Below, piece after piece: positions 1 through 7,226 of a DNA stretch of 64,000 nucleotides. The stretch is from Opitutaceae bacterium (GTDB taxonomy: Bacteria > Verrucomicrobiota > Verrucomicrobiia > Opitutales > Opitutaceae), in the NCBI GenBank assembly GCA_027482185.1, contig JAIXWF010000012.1, positions 290,025 through 354,024 of the forward strand. The letters run 5' to 3'. Each line of letters starts with the position of its first letter. Within the stretch, counting starts at the first letter, position 1. The notes under the pieces were generated by a model that searched no databases, was not told the origin of the DNA, and worked only from the letters and a program-made list of their open reading frames with translations. Made by a program: the position numbers and the translations under genes.

Positions 1-647
1 GACGTCTCCGCGCCCGCGCGGTAGACCGGCAAAAGCAGCAGGCACCCGGGCGCGGTCGCGGCGCCCTCGACGATGTTGATCTTCCGGGACATCACCGCCG
101 CCCCGCTGCGCATCGCCGCCTCGGCGGCCGCGCGCCGCGTGTTGCCGGAACCGATGTCGCTGCCCAGCGCGCCGCGGTTGCGCTCGTAGGGCTCCAGCTG
201 CGTGACGAGCAACACCGCCGGGTTCGTGCCCGCGCGCTCCGCCTTGAAGTCGGGCCGGCCGTCGGCCCGCATGCGCGCCTCGACGCCGTCGAGCTCGGCG
301 CGCGGCACGCGTTGCGCGTAGCCGATGCCCACCACGCCCTGGTCGAAAAACGTCCGCACGGAATCGACGTAGCGCGCCCATTGGGCGGTCGTCACCGTGC
401 CGTCGGCCCCGATCAGCGCCCGCGCGCCGAACAGCGCGTGCCCGGCCGCGCCGAAGCGCGAATCGATCGCCTCGAACACGCGTTCCTGCAGGCGCTGGAA
501 CCGCGCGGCGTTCTCGCCGTGCACCTGCGCGCGGAACTGCCGGAAAACCAACGCCGTGACCCCAAGCCCGAGGGCGAGCACCAACCAGGGCAGAAAGCGG
601 CTGCGCTGCCGCGACTGCGGCCGGTGCGGGGCGGGGACGGCGGACAT
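1..647 (-). CDS. CHASE-domain sensor protein, 3' end cut by window edge
   Basis: This reading frame is absent from the ORF track because it runs off the left edge; I translated it by hand from the ATG at 645-647. The 215 visible residues show a short basic cytoplasmic tail, one membrane segment at about 18-38 (FLPWLVLALGLGVTALVF), and then an extracytoplasmic domain. The strings GIGYAQRVPRAELDG, QLEPYERNRGALGSD and LLLLPVYRAG are typical of CHASE domains, which bind small ligands. In this family a second membrane segment and a histidine kinase or diguanylate cyclase output domain normally follow; that part is outside the window, so the output type is unknown. It lies 73 bp downstream of lpxB on the same strand, but a functional link is not evident. 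Confidence 0.8.
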   Translation of the reverse strand, partial: MSAVPAPHRPQSRQRSRFLPWLVLALGLGVTALVFRQFRAQVHGENAARFQRLQERVFEAIDSRFGAAGHALFGARALIGADGTVTTAQWARYVDSVRTFFDQGVVGIGYAQRVPRAELDGVEARMRADGRPDFKAERAGTNPAVLLVTQLEPYERNRGALGSDIGSGNTRRAAAEAAMRSGAAVMSRKINIVEGAATAPGCLLLLPVYRAGAET

Positions 648-720
648 CGAGGGCGAAAATGAGGGTCCGGACGGCTTTGGCGAATCCTTTGCGAAACGAT
701 TCGCTGTCTCCGCGCCGCCA

Positions 721-1878
721 CTACAGCTGCCGCGCCAGCCACTGCGCCGCCGTGCCGGTCGCCGGCACGCTCAGCAGCGCCCGCAGCCGCGCCGCCTGCT
801 CCGCCGTGCACCGTACGCGCGCCGGATCCCGCCGGCTCGCGCGCAGTTCGCCCGCGAGCGCCGCCGGCGATGCCGCCCCCTGCAGGAATTCCGGATACAT
901 CGGCTCGCCGAGCAGGAGGTTCGCGATCCCGAGGTACTCGATCTTCACCAGCATGCGGCCCATGAGGTAGGTCAGCGGGTTTGCCCGGTAGGCGATCGCC
1001 CCGGGAATCGCCGCGAGCGCGCAGTGCATCGACATCGTGCCGCTCGAAGTCAGCACGGCCGACGCCGCGACCGGCGTGCCCGGCGGGAGCAGTTTGACGT
1101 GCGCCGGCGGCCGCGCCGCCTCCAGCACCGCGCGGATATCGGCGCTCGGGTAGAGCACCGCCGCCTCGGCCCCGGGCGACTCCGCCCGCCACGCCGCCAA
1201 GCCGCCGAGCAACACCGGGAAAATCCGGCCCACGGCCTGCCGCCGGCTGCCGGGCAAAAGCAAAATCGGTCCCGCGGGATCGTAGCGCACCGGCGCCGCG
1301 TAATCCGGCGCCACGAACGGATGGCCGACAAACTCCACCGGCAAAGGCGTGTCCGCGTAGCACTGCGGCTCGAAGGGAAAGATCGTCGCCATCGCGTCCA
1401 GGTCCCGCGCCATCGTGAACCGCCGCTTCGCCTTCCAGGCCCAGATCTGCGGCGAAATATAGTAAACCGCGCGGATCGAGCCGCCGCCTTTCACCGACAG
1501 CCCGCGTTCGCGCAGCGCCGCCGCGAGGCGCAAATTGAGCCCCGGATAGTCGACAAAACACACCGTGCGCGGCCGGTGCGTCGCGATCCAATCCAGCGTC
1601 GCGGCGAACAGCGCCTTGAAAAACGGGTAGTTCTTCAGGACCTCGACAAGGCCGACGACCGACGACGCCGTCAGGTCGTGCAACAGCTGCGCCCCCGCCG
1701 CCGCGAGCTGCGGCCCGCCGAGGGCCGCCACGGCCAACCCGGGTTGCTGCGCGCGCAATTCGCGCACCAGCCGCGCCGCGTGTTCGTCGCCGGAATGCTC
1801 GCCGGCCACGACGAGCACGTCGACCCGCCCGCCGGCGGGCGGCGCCAACATCAATTTCGCCGCCGCGTACTCAGCCAT
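721..1878 (-). CDS. lpxB: Lipid-A-disaccharide synthase
   Basis: LpxB joins UDP-diacylglucosamine and lipid X into the lipid A disaccharide at the cytoplasmic face of the inner membrane. The 385-residue protein has the family length and the diagnostic GEHSGD motif (residues 26-31), DYPGLNLRLA (about 110-119) and ISPQIWAWK (141-149), plus the C-terminal TSSGTMSMHCALA glycosyltransferase signature. The family usually starts only a few residues before the GExSGD strand, so Met10 (start at 1851) is an alternative start; there is no Shine-Dalgarno to decide. It follows a GnnA-like dehydrogenase by 36 bp and is probably co-transcribed with it. The presence of lpxB shows a lipopolysaccharide outer membrane. 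Confidence 0.93.
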   Translation of the reverse strand: MAEYAAAKLMLAPPAGGRVDVLVVAGEHSGDEHAARLVRELRAQQPGLAVAALGGPQLAAAGAQLLHDLTASSVVGLVEVLKNYPFFKALFAATLDWIATHRPRTVCFVDYPGLNLRLAAALRERGLSVKGGGSIRAVYYISPQIWAWKAKRRFTMARDLDAMATIFPFEPQCYADTPLPVEFVGHPFVAPDYAAPVRYDPAGPILLLPGSRRQAVGRIFPVLLGGLAAWRAESPGAEAAVLYPSADIRAVLEAARPPAHVKLLPPGTPVAASAVLTSSGTMSMHCALAAIPGAIAYRANPLTYLMGRMLVKIEYLGIANLLLGEPMYPEFLQGAASPAALAGELRASRRDPARVRCTAEQAARLRALLSVPATGTAAQWLARQL

Positions 1879-1914
1879 GGCGCGGCGGGAATTCCGCTTC
1901 CGGCAACGGCGCGC

Positions 1915-2898
1915 TCATTTCGCGGCCCGGCGGATCTGTTCCGTGATCGTGATCGCAACCTCGAGCGCGCTCTTGCCCAGGGCGGCGCCGACCTTGGGCT
2001 GCTTGGCCTTGGCGACGCTCTCGACGAAGTGCGCCAGCTCGAGCGCGAGCGGCTCGCCTTTCTCGATCGGGATTTCCCGGACGGGAATCGCGCTGAGGTC
2101 GCCCGGCTTCACCAGGCCGATCTTCATCTTCAGGCCGTAGGCGATGATGTCGGACTTCTTCACCAAGTGCCCGGCCTGGTTCATGAAATCGAGCGACAGG
2201 TACGCGTCGCCCTGGAAGATCCGGATCTCGCGCGCCTTCTTCGTGCTCATGCGGCTCGCGCTCAGGTTGGCGACGCAGCCGTTCTGGAACTGGATGCGCG
2301 CATTCGCGATGTCCTCGCTCTTGGAGAGCACGGTGACGCCGACGGAATCGATTTTCTCGATCGGCGATTTCACCAGCGCCAGCACGATGCCGATGTCGTG
2401 GATCATCAGATCGAGCACGACGCCGACCTCGGTGCCGCGCGGTTGGTACGGCGCCAGGCGCTCGGCGGTGATGTAGCGCGGCTCGTCGATTTCCTTTTCG
2501 AGGAAACTCATCACCGGGTTGAAATGCTCGATGTGGCCGACCTGCACGAGGCGGTTGCCGGCCCGCGCCGCGGCCAGCACGCGTTCCGCTTCTTCGAGCG
2601 ACGCGCACAGCGGTTTCTCGATCAGCAGGTGCGCGCCAGCGGCGAGCAACGGCAGCGCGACATCGGCATGTTTGTCCGTCGGCACGACCACCGAGACGGC
2701 GTCGCAGGCCGCCCCGAGCTCCTCGAGCGTCGCGAAACGGCGGCAGTTGTACTTCGCGCAGATTTCCGCCGCACGCGCGTCGCTGGTCTCGAAGATGCCG
2801 GCGAGTTCCGCCCCGGGCAGGGCGGCGTAGATGCGCGCATGGTGCTGGCCGAGCGAGCCGACGCCCGCCACGCCGCAACGGATACGAGGTGATGCCAT
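1915..2898 (-). CDS. Gfo/Idh/MocA NAD-dependent dehydrogenase, GnnA-like
   Basis: A 327-residue cytoplasmic oxidoreductase without signal peptide. The N-terminal Rossmann motif GVAGVGSLGQHH (9-20) binds NAD(P), EKPL (94-97) carries the family lysine, and GHIEHFNP (121-128) resembles the conserved stretch of UDP-N-acetylglucosamine 3-dehydrogenases such as GnnA. GnnA makes the 3-keto sugar that an aminotransferase (GnnB) converts to the 2,3-diamino precursor of amide-linked lipid A. The position directly upstream of lpxB supports a role in lipid A sugar modification; that assignment is inference, as many Gfo proteins act on other sugars. No GnnB-type aminotransferase or lpxA is visible in the window. 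Confidence 0.75.
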   Translation of the reverse strand: MASPRIRCGVAGVGSLGQHHARIYAALPGAELAGIFETSDARAAEICAKYNCRRFATLEELGAACDAVSVVVPTDKHADVALPLLAAGAHLLIEKPLCASLEEAERVLAAARAGNRLVQVGHIEHFNPVMSFLEKEIDEPRYITAERLAPYQPRGTEVGVVLDLMIHDIGIVLALVKSPIEKIDSVGVTVLSKSEDIANARIQFQNGCVANLSASRMSTKKAREIRIFQGDAYLSLDFMNQAGHLVKKSDIIAYGLKMKIGLVKPGDLSAIPVREIPIEKGEPLALELAHFVESVAKAKQPKVGAALGKSALEVAITITEQIRRAAK

Positions 2899-2955
2899 GC
2901 CTGCGAGTGTGGGAGCGACCCCGCACGCGGCAAGCGCGCGGTGCGGCCCGCGGGA

Positions 2956-3615
2956 TCAGTCCGGCAGCAACACGCCGTCGCGCAGGAAAACCTGCCGCTG
3001 CGTCTTGGCGGCGTGGGCGGCGTTGTGCGTGACCAGCACGAGCGTCGTCGCCGTCTCCCGGCAAAGATCGAGCAGCAGCCCGATCACGGCGTCGCCCGTG
3101 CGTTCGTCGAGATTGCCGGTCGGTTCATCCGCCAAAATGAGCTGCGGGGAATTCATCAGCGCGCGGGCCACGGCGACGCGCTGGCGTTCGCCGCCGGAGA
3201 GCTGCGTCGGCAAGTGCGCCGCGCGCTCGGCCAGGCCCACGCGCGCCAGCAATTGGTCCGCGCGCGCCCGGTCGCCGGCGCCCGGCGCGCGCAACATGCG
3301 CGCCGCCATCAACACATTCTGCCGCGCGTCCAATTCGGGAATCAGGTAGAACGACTGGAACACCATCCCGAGAAACGCGCCCCGCCGGCCCGCATCCGCG
3401 GCCCGGCCCTGCCATTCGACGGTGCCGCCCTCGGGCGTATCGAGACCGGCGAGCAAATGGAGCAGCGTCGACTTGCCGGAACCGGATTCGCCGCGGATCG
3501 CCACGCTCTCGCCCGCGGCGACCTCGAGCGTCACGCCGCGGAGCACCTCGAGGCGGCGGTCGCCGCTGAGGTAGGTTTTGCGCACGTCGCGCGCGCTGAG
3601 AATCGTTTCGGACAT
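2956..3615 (-). CDS. lolD: Lipoprotein-releasing ABC transporter ATPase (LolD-like)
   Basis: The ORF track extends this frame to 4623, but the protein proper begins at ATG 3615 (MSETILSARDVRKTY), giving 219 residues, the usual LolD size. Walker A GESGSGKST (42-50), Q-loop MVFQSF, signature LSGGERQ (139-145) and Walker B LILADEP (159-165) are intact. LolD powers release of outer-membrane lipoproteins from the inner membrane together with LolC/E permeases. A LolC/E-type permease (7227-8459) is on the same strand but separated by four opposite-strand genes, so the usual lolCD operon is split here. A MacB-type ATPase is the alternative, since the two families are close. Confidence 0.82.
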   Translation of the reverse strand: MSETILSARDVRKTYLSGDRRLEVLRGVTLEVAAGESVAIRGESGSGKSTLLHLLAGLDTPEGGTVEWQGRAADAGRRGAFLGMVFQSFYLIPELDARQNVLMAARMLRAPGAGDRARADQLLARVGLAERAAHLPTQLSGGERQRVAVARALMNSPQLILADEPTGNLDERTGDAVIGLLLDLCRETATTLVLVTHNAAHAAKTQRQVFLRDGVLLPD

Positions 3616-3699
3616 CGGGCTGGAGCCAAATCGTTCCCGGCGGCCGCGGCCGAAGCAAGCTTGCGCCGGCCGCGGCGCCGCCGGCACGCTCGACCCTTG

Positions 3700-4596
3700 A
3701 TGCCTTGGATCGTCGCGAGCCTCGTGTCGGCCTTCTTCCTCGGGTGCTACGATCTCTGCACGAAGCACGCGGTGCGCGACAACGCCGTCCTGCCCGTACT
3801 CTTCTTCGCCAACCTGTGCAGCGCCGCGATCTGGCTCGGCCTGCTCGCCGTCGGCTCGCTCTTGCCCGGCGCGCTGCCCGCGGCCTTCGCCGTGCCAGCG
3901 CTGACGTGGACGCAGCACGCGTTGCTCTTGGCGAAGTCCGTCTTGGTCGCCGCGTCGTGGCTGTGCTCGTACTTTGCGGTCAAGCACCTGCCCGTCTCGC
4001 TTGCGGCGCCGTTGCGTGCCACCGGGCCGATTTGGACTTTGTTCGGCGCGATCTTGGTTCTGGGGGAACGCCCCTCGGGGCTCGAGCTCGCCGGCATCGC
4101 GACGACGCTGATTTCGTTTTTCGGACTTTCGCTTGCGGGCAAGGCCGAGGGGGTGGTGTTCCACCGCAATCCGTGGATTGCATGGCTCTTCGCCGGCACC
4201 TTGCTCGGGGCGGTGAGCGGGCTCTACGACCGTTTCCTCCTCGGGCACGTTGGTTTCACGGCATCGACCGTGCAGGCTTGGTTCTCGATCTACCTGGCGC
4301 TCGTTTTTCTCGTCCCGGCGATCGGCTGGAAACTGCGCTGGTGGCCGCGGCAGACGTTCCGTTGGCGCTGGAGCATTCCCTTCGTGTCGCTCGCGCTGCT
4401 GGTCTGCGACTTCATCTATTTCACCGCGCTCACGGATCCGGACGCGCTCGTGTCCGTCGTCGCGAGCCTGCGCCGCGGCAGCATCCTCGTCGCCTTCGTC
4501 GGCGGCCTCTGGTTCTTCGGCGAGGTCAACGGCTGGAAAAAACTCCCCGCCGTGCTCGGGCTCCTCGCCGGCATCGTGCTCACGGTGCTCGGCTGA
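3700..4596 (+). CDS. EamA/DMT-superfamily permease
   Basis: A 298-residue integral membrane protein starting at ATG 3700 (MPWIVASLVSAFFLGCYDL); the longer ORF in the track includes the antisense of lolD. Ten hydrophobic segments in two halves of about 150 residues give the EamA pattern, with AAPLRATGPIWTLFGAILVLGE in the first half and the matching SVVASLRRGSILVAFVGGLWFFGE in the second, each ending in the conserved Gly-Glu. Members move metabolites or amino acids in and out of the cell; the substrate cannot be read from sequence. It is divergent from lolD across an 84-bp gap that must hold both promoters. Confidence 0.8.
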   Translation: MPWIVASLVSAFFLGCYDLCTKHAVRDNAVLPVLFFANLCSAAIWLGLLAVGSLLPGALPAAFAVPALTWTQHALLLAKSVLVAASWLCSYFAVKHLPVSLAAPLRATGPIWTLFGAILVLGERPSGLELAGIATTLISFFGLSLAGKAEGVVFHRNPWIAWLFAGTLLGAVSGLYDRFLLGHVGFTASTVQAWFSIYLALVFLVPAIGWKLRWWPRQTFRWRWSIPFVSLALLVCDFIYFTALTDPDALVSVVASLRRGSILVAFVGGLWFFGEVNGWKKLPAVLGLLAGIVLTVLG

Positions 4597-4620
4597 AGCG
4601 CGGCGCGGCGCCGCAGCCGG

Positions 4621-4690
4621 CAAGACTCAAGTTGAAAGTCCCACGTTGAAAGAAACGACTGCGCCGTGGGTCCGGTCTTTCAACTTTCAC
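4621..4690. repeat. Heptamer repeat pair (GTTGAAA type)
   Basis: In the gap between the DMT permease and the cyclophilin gene, AAGTTGAAAGTC and CACGTTGAAAGAAAC are followed about 40 bases later by the inverted form GTCTTTCAACTTTCAC. The units are spaced in sevens and the arms can pair into an imperfect hairpin. Confidence 0.6.
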
Positions 4691-4757
4691 CTGCGCCGCA
4701 GCGGCGCCGACGGCGCCGCCCGCTTGACTCACGCGCACCGGCGCGCAGGTCTGGCGG

Positions 4758-5387
4758 ATGCGCGCTGCGAATTCCGTTTGTCCAATCCGTGGGTTGGTCG
4801 TCCCTTTGCTGCTGGGAGCGGCGGCTTTGTTCACCGCCGGGTGCGGGCCATCCGCAAATCCCAAGGTCCCGCCCGGGGCCAAGAGCTCCGGCGGCAACAC
4901 CGCCGTGCTCGTGACCGAAAAGGGCGAGATCGAGATCGCCCTTCTGGCCCAAGACGCGCCGAAGGCCGCGGAAAATTTCCGCCTGCTCGCCGAGCACGGC
5001 TACTACGACAACCTCACCTTCCACCGGATCGTGAAAGATTTCATGATCCAAGGCGGCGACCCGCGCGGCGACGGCCGCGGCGGCGAGAGCGCGTGGGGCG
5101 GGAGTTTCCCCGACGAAATCGACGCCGCTTCCCCGCTCTACCGCGCCGGTTACCGCCGCGGCATCGTCGCCCTCGCCAATTCCGGCCCCAACACCAACGG
5201 CAGCCAGTTCTTCATCATGCACCGCGACTATCCGCTGCCGCCGAACTACGTCATCTTCGGCCGCGTGACGCGCGGCCTCGACGTCGTCGACGCCCTTGCC
5301 GAATCGCCGGTGCGGCGCGGCCCCGACGGCGGCATGAGTTCGCCGCTGCAGGCGCCGGTCATCCGCACGGTGAAGATCAAGCCGTAG
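4758..5387 (+). CDS. Cyclophilin-type peptidyl-prolyl isomerase, lipoprotein
   Basis: A 209-residue protein with an N-terminal export signal and lipobox LFTAGC (Cys29), so it is predicted to be a membrane-anchored lipoprotein in the periplasm. The cyclophilin core spans about 45-209 and keeps FHRIVKDFMIQGGD with the catalytic Arg, GSQFFI, and the C-terminal VIFGRVTRGLDVVD strand. Such enzymes catalyse cis-trans isomerisation of X-Pro bonds during folding of exported proteins. It sits in a short plus-strand block with no obvious operon partner and would itself depend on Lol-type sorting. Confidence 0.9.
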   Translation: MRAANSVCPIRGLVVPLLLGAAALFTAGCGPSANPKVPPGAKSSGGNTAVLVTEKGEIEIALLAQDAPKAAENFRLLAEHGYYDNLTFHRIVKDFMIQGGDPRGDGRGGESAWGGSFPDEIDAASPLYRAGYRRGIVALANSGPNTNGSQFFIMHRDYPLPPNYVIFGRVTRGLDVVDALAESPVRRGPDGGMSSPLQAPVIRTVKIKP

Positions 5388-5409
5388 CGCCGAAGACGCG
5401 GCCGTACGA

Positions 5410-5432
5410 AGTTGAACGTTGAAGGATGAAAG
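5410..5432. repeat. Heptamer repeat, single arm (GTTGAAG type)
   Basis: Just downstream of the cyclophilin stop, GTTGAACGTTGAAGGATGAAAG reads as three degenerate heptamers GTTGAAC-GTTGAAG-GATGAAA. The following GACCGG resembles the GATC-rich flank of the TCTCAAC elements seen elsewhere, in inverse orientation. No clear second arm was found. Confidence 0.5.
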
Positions 5433-5522
5433 ACCGGAGCGCGGTCGGACGACGCGCTTGCTCCGCGGCAATTTCCCTTGCGGCAACGCGCCGCTCCGCC
5501 GGACTGCTCCCCTTCCCTTTCC

Positions 5523-6410
5523 ATGCCCACCCAGGAACTTTCCCTCGAAGCCATCAGCATCTACGGCGGCACGCAGGCCCGCGTGCAGACCACCGACGAA
5601 GCCGTCGAAAGCTACGCCGACGAGATGAACCAAGGCACCGTCTTCCCGCCGATCATCGTTTACTTCGACGGCGCGACGCACTGGCTCGCCGACGGTTTTC
5701 ACCGCTACCTCGCGACCAAGCGCTGCGGCAAAACCGAGATCAAGGCGGACGTGTTCGCCGGCGGCCGGACCGACGCGCTCCGCCACGCCCTCGGGGCCAA
5801 CTCCACCAACGGCGTCTACCGCAACAACGCCGACAAGCGCAACGCGGTCGAAATCGCCCTCGAGGAATGGCCCGACCGCGCCAATCCGGTCATCGCGGAA
5901 ATCTGCCGCGTTTCCCCCGACCTCGTGCGCCGCGTGCGCTCCGAGATGACGCGCAACAACCGGCTCCCGCCCCGCGAGGCGCTCGTCGGCCGCGACGGCA
6001 AGGAACACCCCGCGGCGATCGAACGTCAGCCGCGCGGCAAGACCGAGGCTTCGTCCCGCGACGAAGCCGGCGGCGGCAAGGGCGGCGGCGGTTTTTCCAA
6101 AGGCAAAGGCGACCCCGGCGCCCTCGGCGGCACCGGCACCGAACTCGAGCGCGAGGCCCGCGAGATGGCCCGCAAGGGCGAGCTGAATCCCTTCGAACTG
6201 CAGAAAATGATGACGGCCAACGGCGACGACTACGCCATCACCGTGATGAATCTCCTCGCCACGATGCGCCCCGACTTGCGCCGCCGACGCGAAGGCCTGA
6301 TCCGCATCAAGCAATGGATCGAACGCAATCTCGCGGACGTACCGGAATCCGTGGATACGCCGGCGGCTACGCCGCCGGTTGAGAGTTCGGGGTTTGGAGT
6401 TCAGAGTTGA
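5523..6410 (+). CDS. ParB/Spo0J-like N-terminal domain protein
   Basis: A 295-residue protein from ATG 5523 (MPTQELSLEAISIYGG). The first 100 residues match the ParB nuclease-like/Spo0J N-terminal fold: a dyad-like PPIIVYFDGATHWLADGFHR segment (42-61) followed by the basic KADVFAGGRTDALRHALGANS stretch. The middle (about 165-200) is a glycine/lysine-rich linker, and the C-terminal part is charged and helical. It lacks the helix-turn-helix order of chromosomal ParB and is not next to the parA gene at 38048, so it is more like plasmid/phage-type ParB-like regulators. The last ten codons and the stop are contributed by a heptamer repeat, suggesting the 3' end was remodelled. Confidence 0.7.
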   Translation: MPTQELSLEAISIYGGTQARVQTTDEAVESYADEMNQGTVFPPIIVYFDGATHWLADGFHRYLATKRCGKTEIKADVFAGGRTDALRHALGANSTNGVYRNNADKRNAVEIALEEWPDRANPVIAEICRVSPDLVRRVRSEMTRNNRLPPREALVGRDGKEHPAAIERQPRGKTEASSRDEAGGGKGGGGFSKGKGDPGALGGTGTELEREAREMARKGELNPFELQKMMTANGDDYAITVMNLLATMRPDLRRRREGLIRIKQWIERNLADVPESVDTPAATPPVESSGFGVQS

Positions 6411-6413
6411 GAG
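6378..6413. repeat. Heptamer repeat (GTTGAGA type) inside the ParB-like 3' end
   Basis: GTTGAGA-GTTCGGG-GTTTGGA-GTTCAGA-GTTGAGA are five consecutive heptamers running across the last codons and stop codon of the ParB-like gene. They encode the tail VESSGFGVQS. The phase of seven does not respect codons, as expected of an element that spread into the gene end rather than evolved as coding sequence. Confidence 0.7.
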
Positions 6414-6516
6414 CGGATCCCGGGGCCGCATCGCCCTTCCCGGCCACCAGGCCCTCACCTTCGTTCGCCTGAATTCCAAAGTTCATCCGGATCAAAAAAC
6501 CTTTGGTTCCGCTGCC

Positions 6517-7062
6517 ATGAAACGCCCCGCTGCGAAAATTCCGAAAGCCCAATCCGCTTCTTTCGCCGGCGAGATCGTCCGGCTCGACTCGGGCCTGCGG
6601 CACCACGTGCTGCCGGTGCCCGACGCCGTCGGCGCCGCCTGGCGGAAAGCCAAGATCCGCCGGCTCGTCGGCACCCTGAACGGGCAACCCGTCAACCGCG
6701 CGCTGCAGAGCCACGCCGACGGCGGCTTTTTCCTGCTGCTCGGCCAGGATCTCCTGCGCCAACTCGGTTTGAAGCGCGGCAGCCGCGTGCAGGCCGTGCT
6801 AGGGCCGGACCCCGAGCCGGATGCGCCCGAGATCCCGGCGGAATTCGCCTTGGTGCTGGCCGAAGACGCCGCCGCCCGCGCGCGCTGGGAATCGCTCACG
6901 CCGGGCATGCGGCGCTCCCTCCTCCACTACGTCGCCAGCGCCAAACAGGAACCGACCCGCATCAAGCGCTCGCTTGAGCTCGCCGTGAAACTGCGCACCC
7001 GCACGCTGCACAGCGACCGTCAGCGGACGAAAACGTCCTCGACCAATCTTGGGTCGGAGTAA
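6517..7062 (+). CDS. YdeI/OmpD-associated family protein with DUF1905 domain
   Basis: A 181-residue soluble protein starting at ATG 6517 (MKRPAAKIPKAQSAS). Residues about 15-95 match DUF1905 (beta-rich, with GTLNGQPVNRALQSHADGGFFLLLG) and the C-terminal third matches the YdeI-type helical domain (WESLTPGMRRSLLHYVASAKQEPTRIKRS). Proteins with this pair are widespread and poorly understood; some are annotated as bacteriocin-protection or heavy-metal-tolerance proteins, which I would not assert here. It ends convergently toward the LolC/E gene across a repeat-filled 164-bp gap. Confidence 0.75.
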   Translation: MKRPAAKIPKAQSASFAGEIVRLDSGLRHHVLPVPDAVGAAWRKAKIRRLVGTLNGQPVNRALQSHADGGFFLLLGQDLLRQLGLKRGSRVQAVLGPDPEPDAPEIPAEFALVLAEDAAARARWESLTPGMRRSLLHYVASAKQEPTRIKRSLELAVKLRTRTLHSDRQRTKTSSTNLGSE

Positions 7063-7219
7063 GTCACAGAGGTCACGGAGCGGAACCCGGAGGTCACGGA
7101 GTGAATCTCCCGGTTCCAGGGAGCGGAAGAAGGGTTCATCGATTGCGCCGACGCTTCGCGGCTTCGATCTTCATTCCTGCTCGGTGGCCTCTCCTATCGC
7201 CTCCGTGACCTCCGTGTCC
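7063..7219. repeat. Heptamer inverted repeat (GGTCACGGAG type), convergent gap
   Basis: The left arm (7063-7104) repeats CACAGAG-GTCACGG-AGCGGAA-CCCGGAG-GTCACGG immediately after the YdeI-like stop. The right arm (7199-7219) CTCCGTGACCTCCGTGT is its inverse. The arms flank about 95 bp and lie between two converging genes, a place where a bidirectional terminator would be expected. Confidence 0.7.
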
Positions 7220-7226
7220 CAAGGCC

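Noticed and set aside
397-2892. 831-residue plus-strand ORF
   Set aside because: Arg/Pro-rich shadow of lpxB and the GnnA-like gene; no domain, and the minus-strand frames hold clear motifs.
3616-7226. Genomic island or transposon carrying the four plus-strand genes
   Set aside because: No integrase, transposase, tRNA junction or base-composition shift is visible; only repeats flank the genes.
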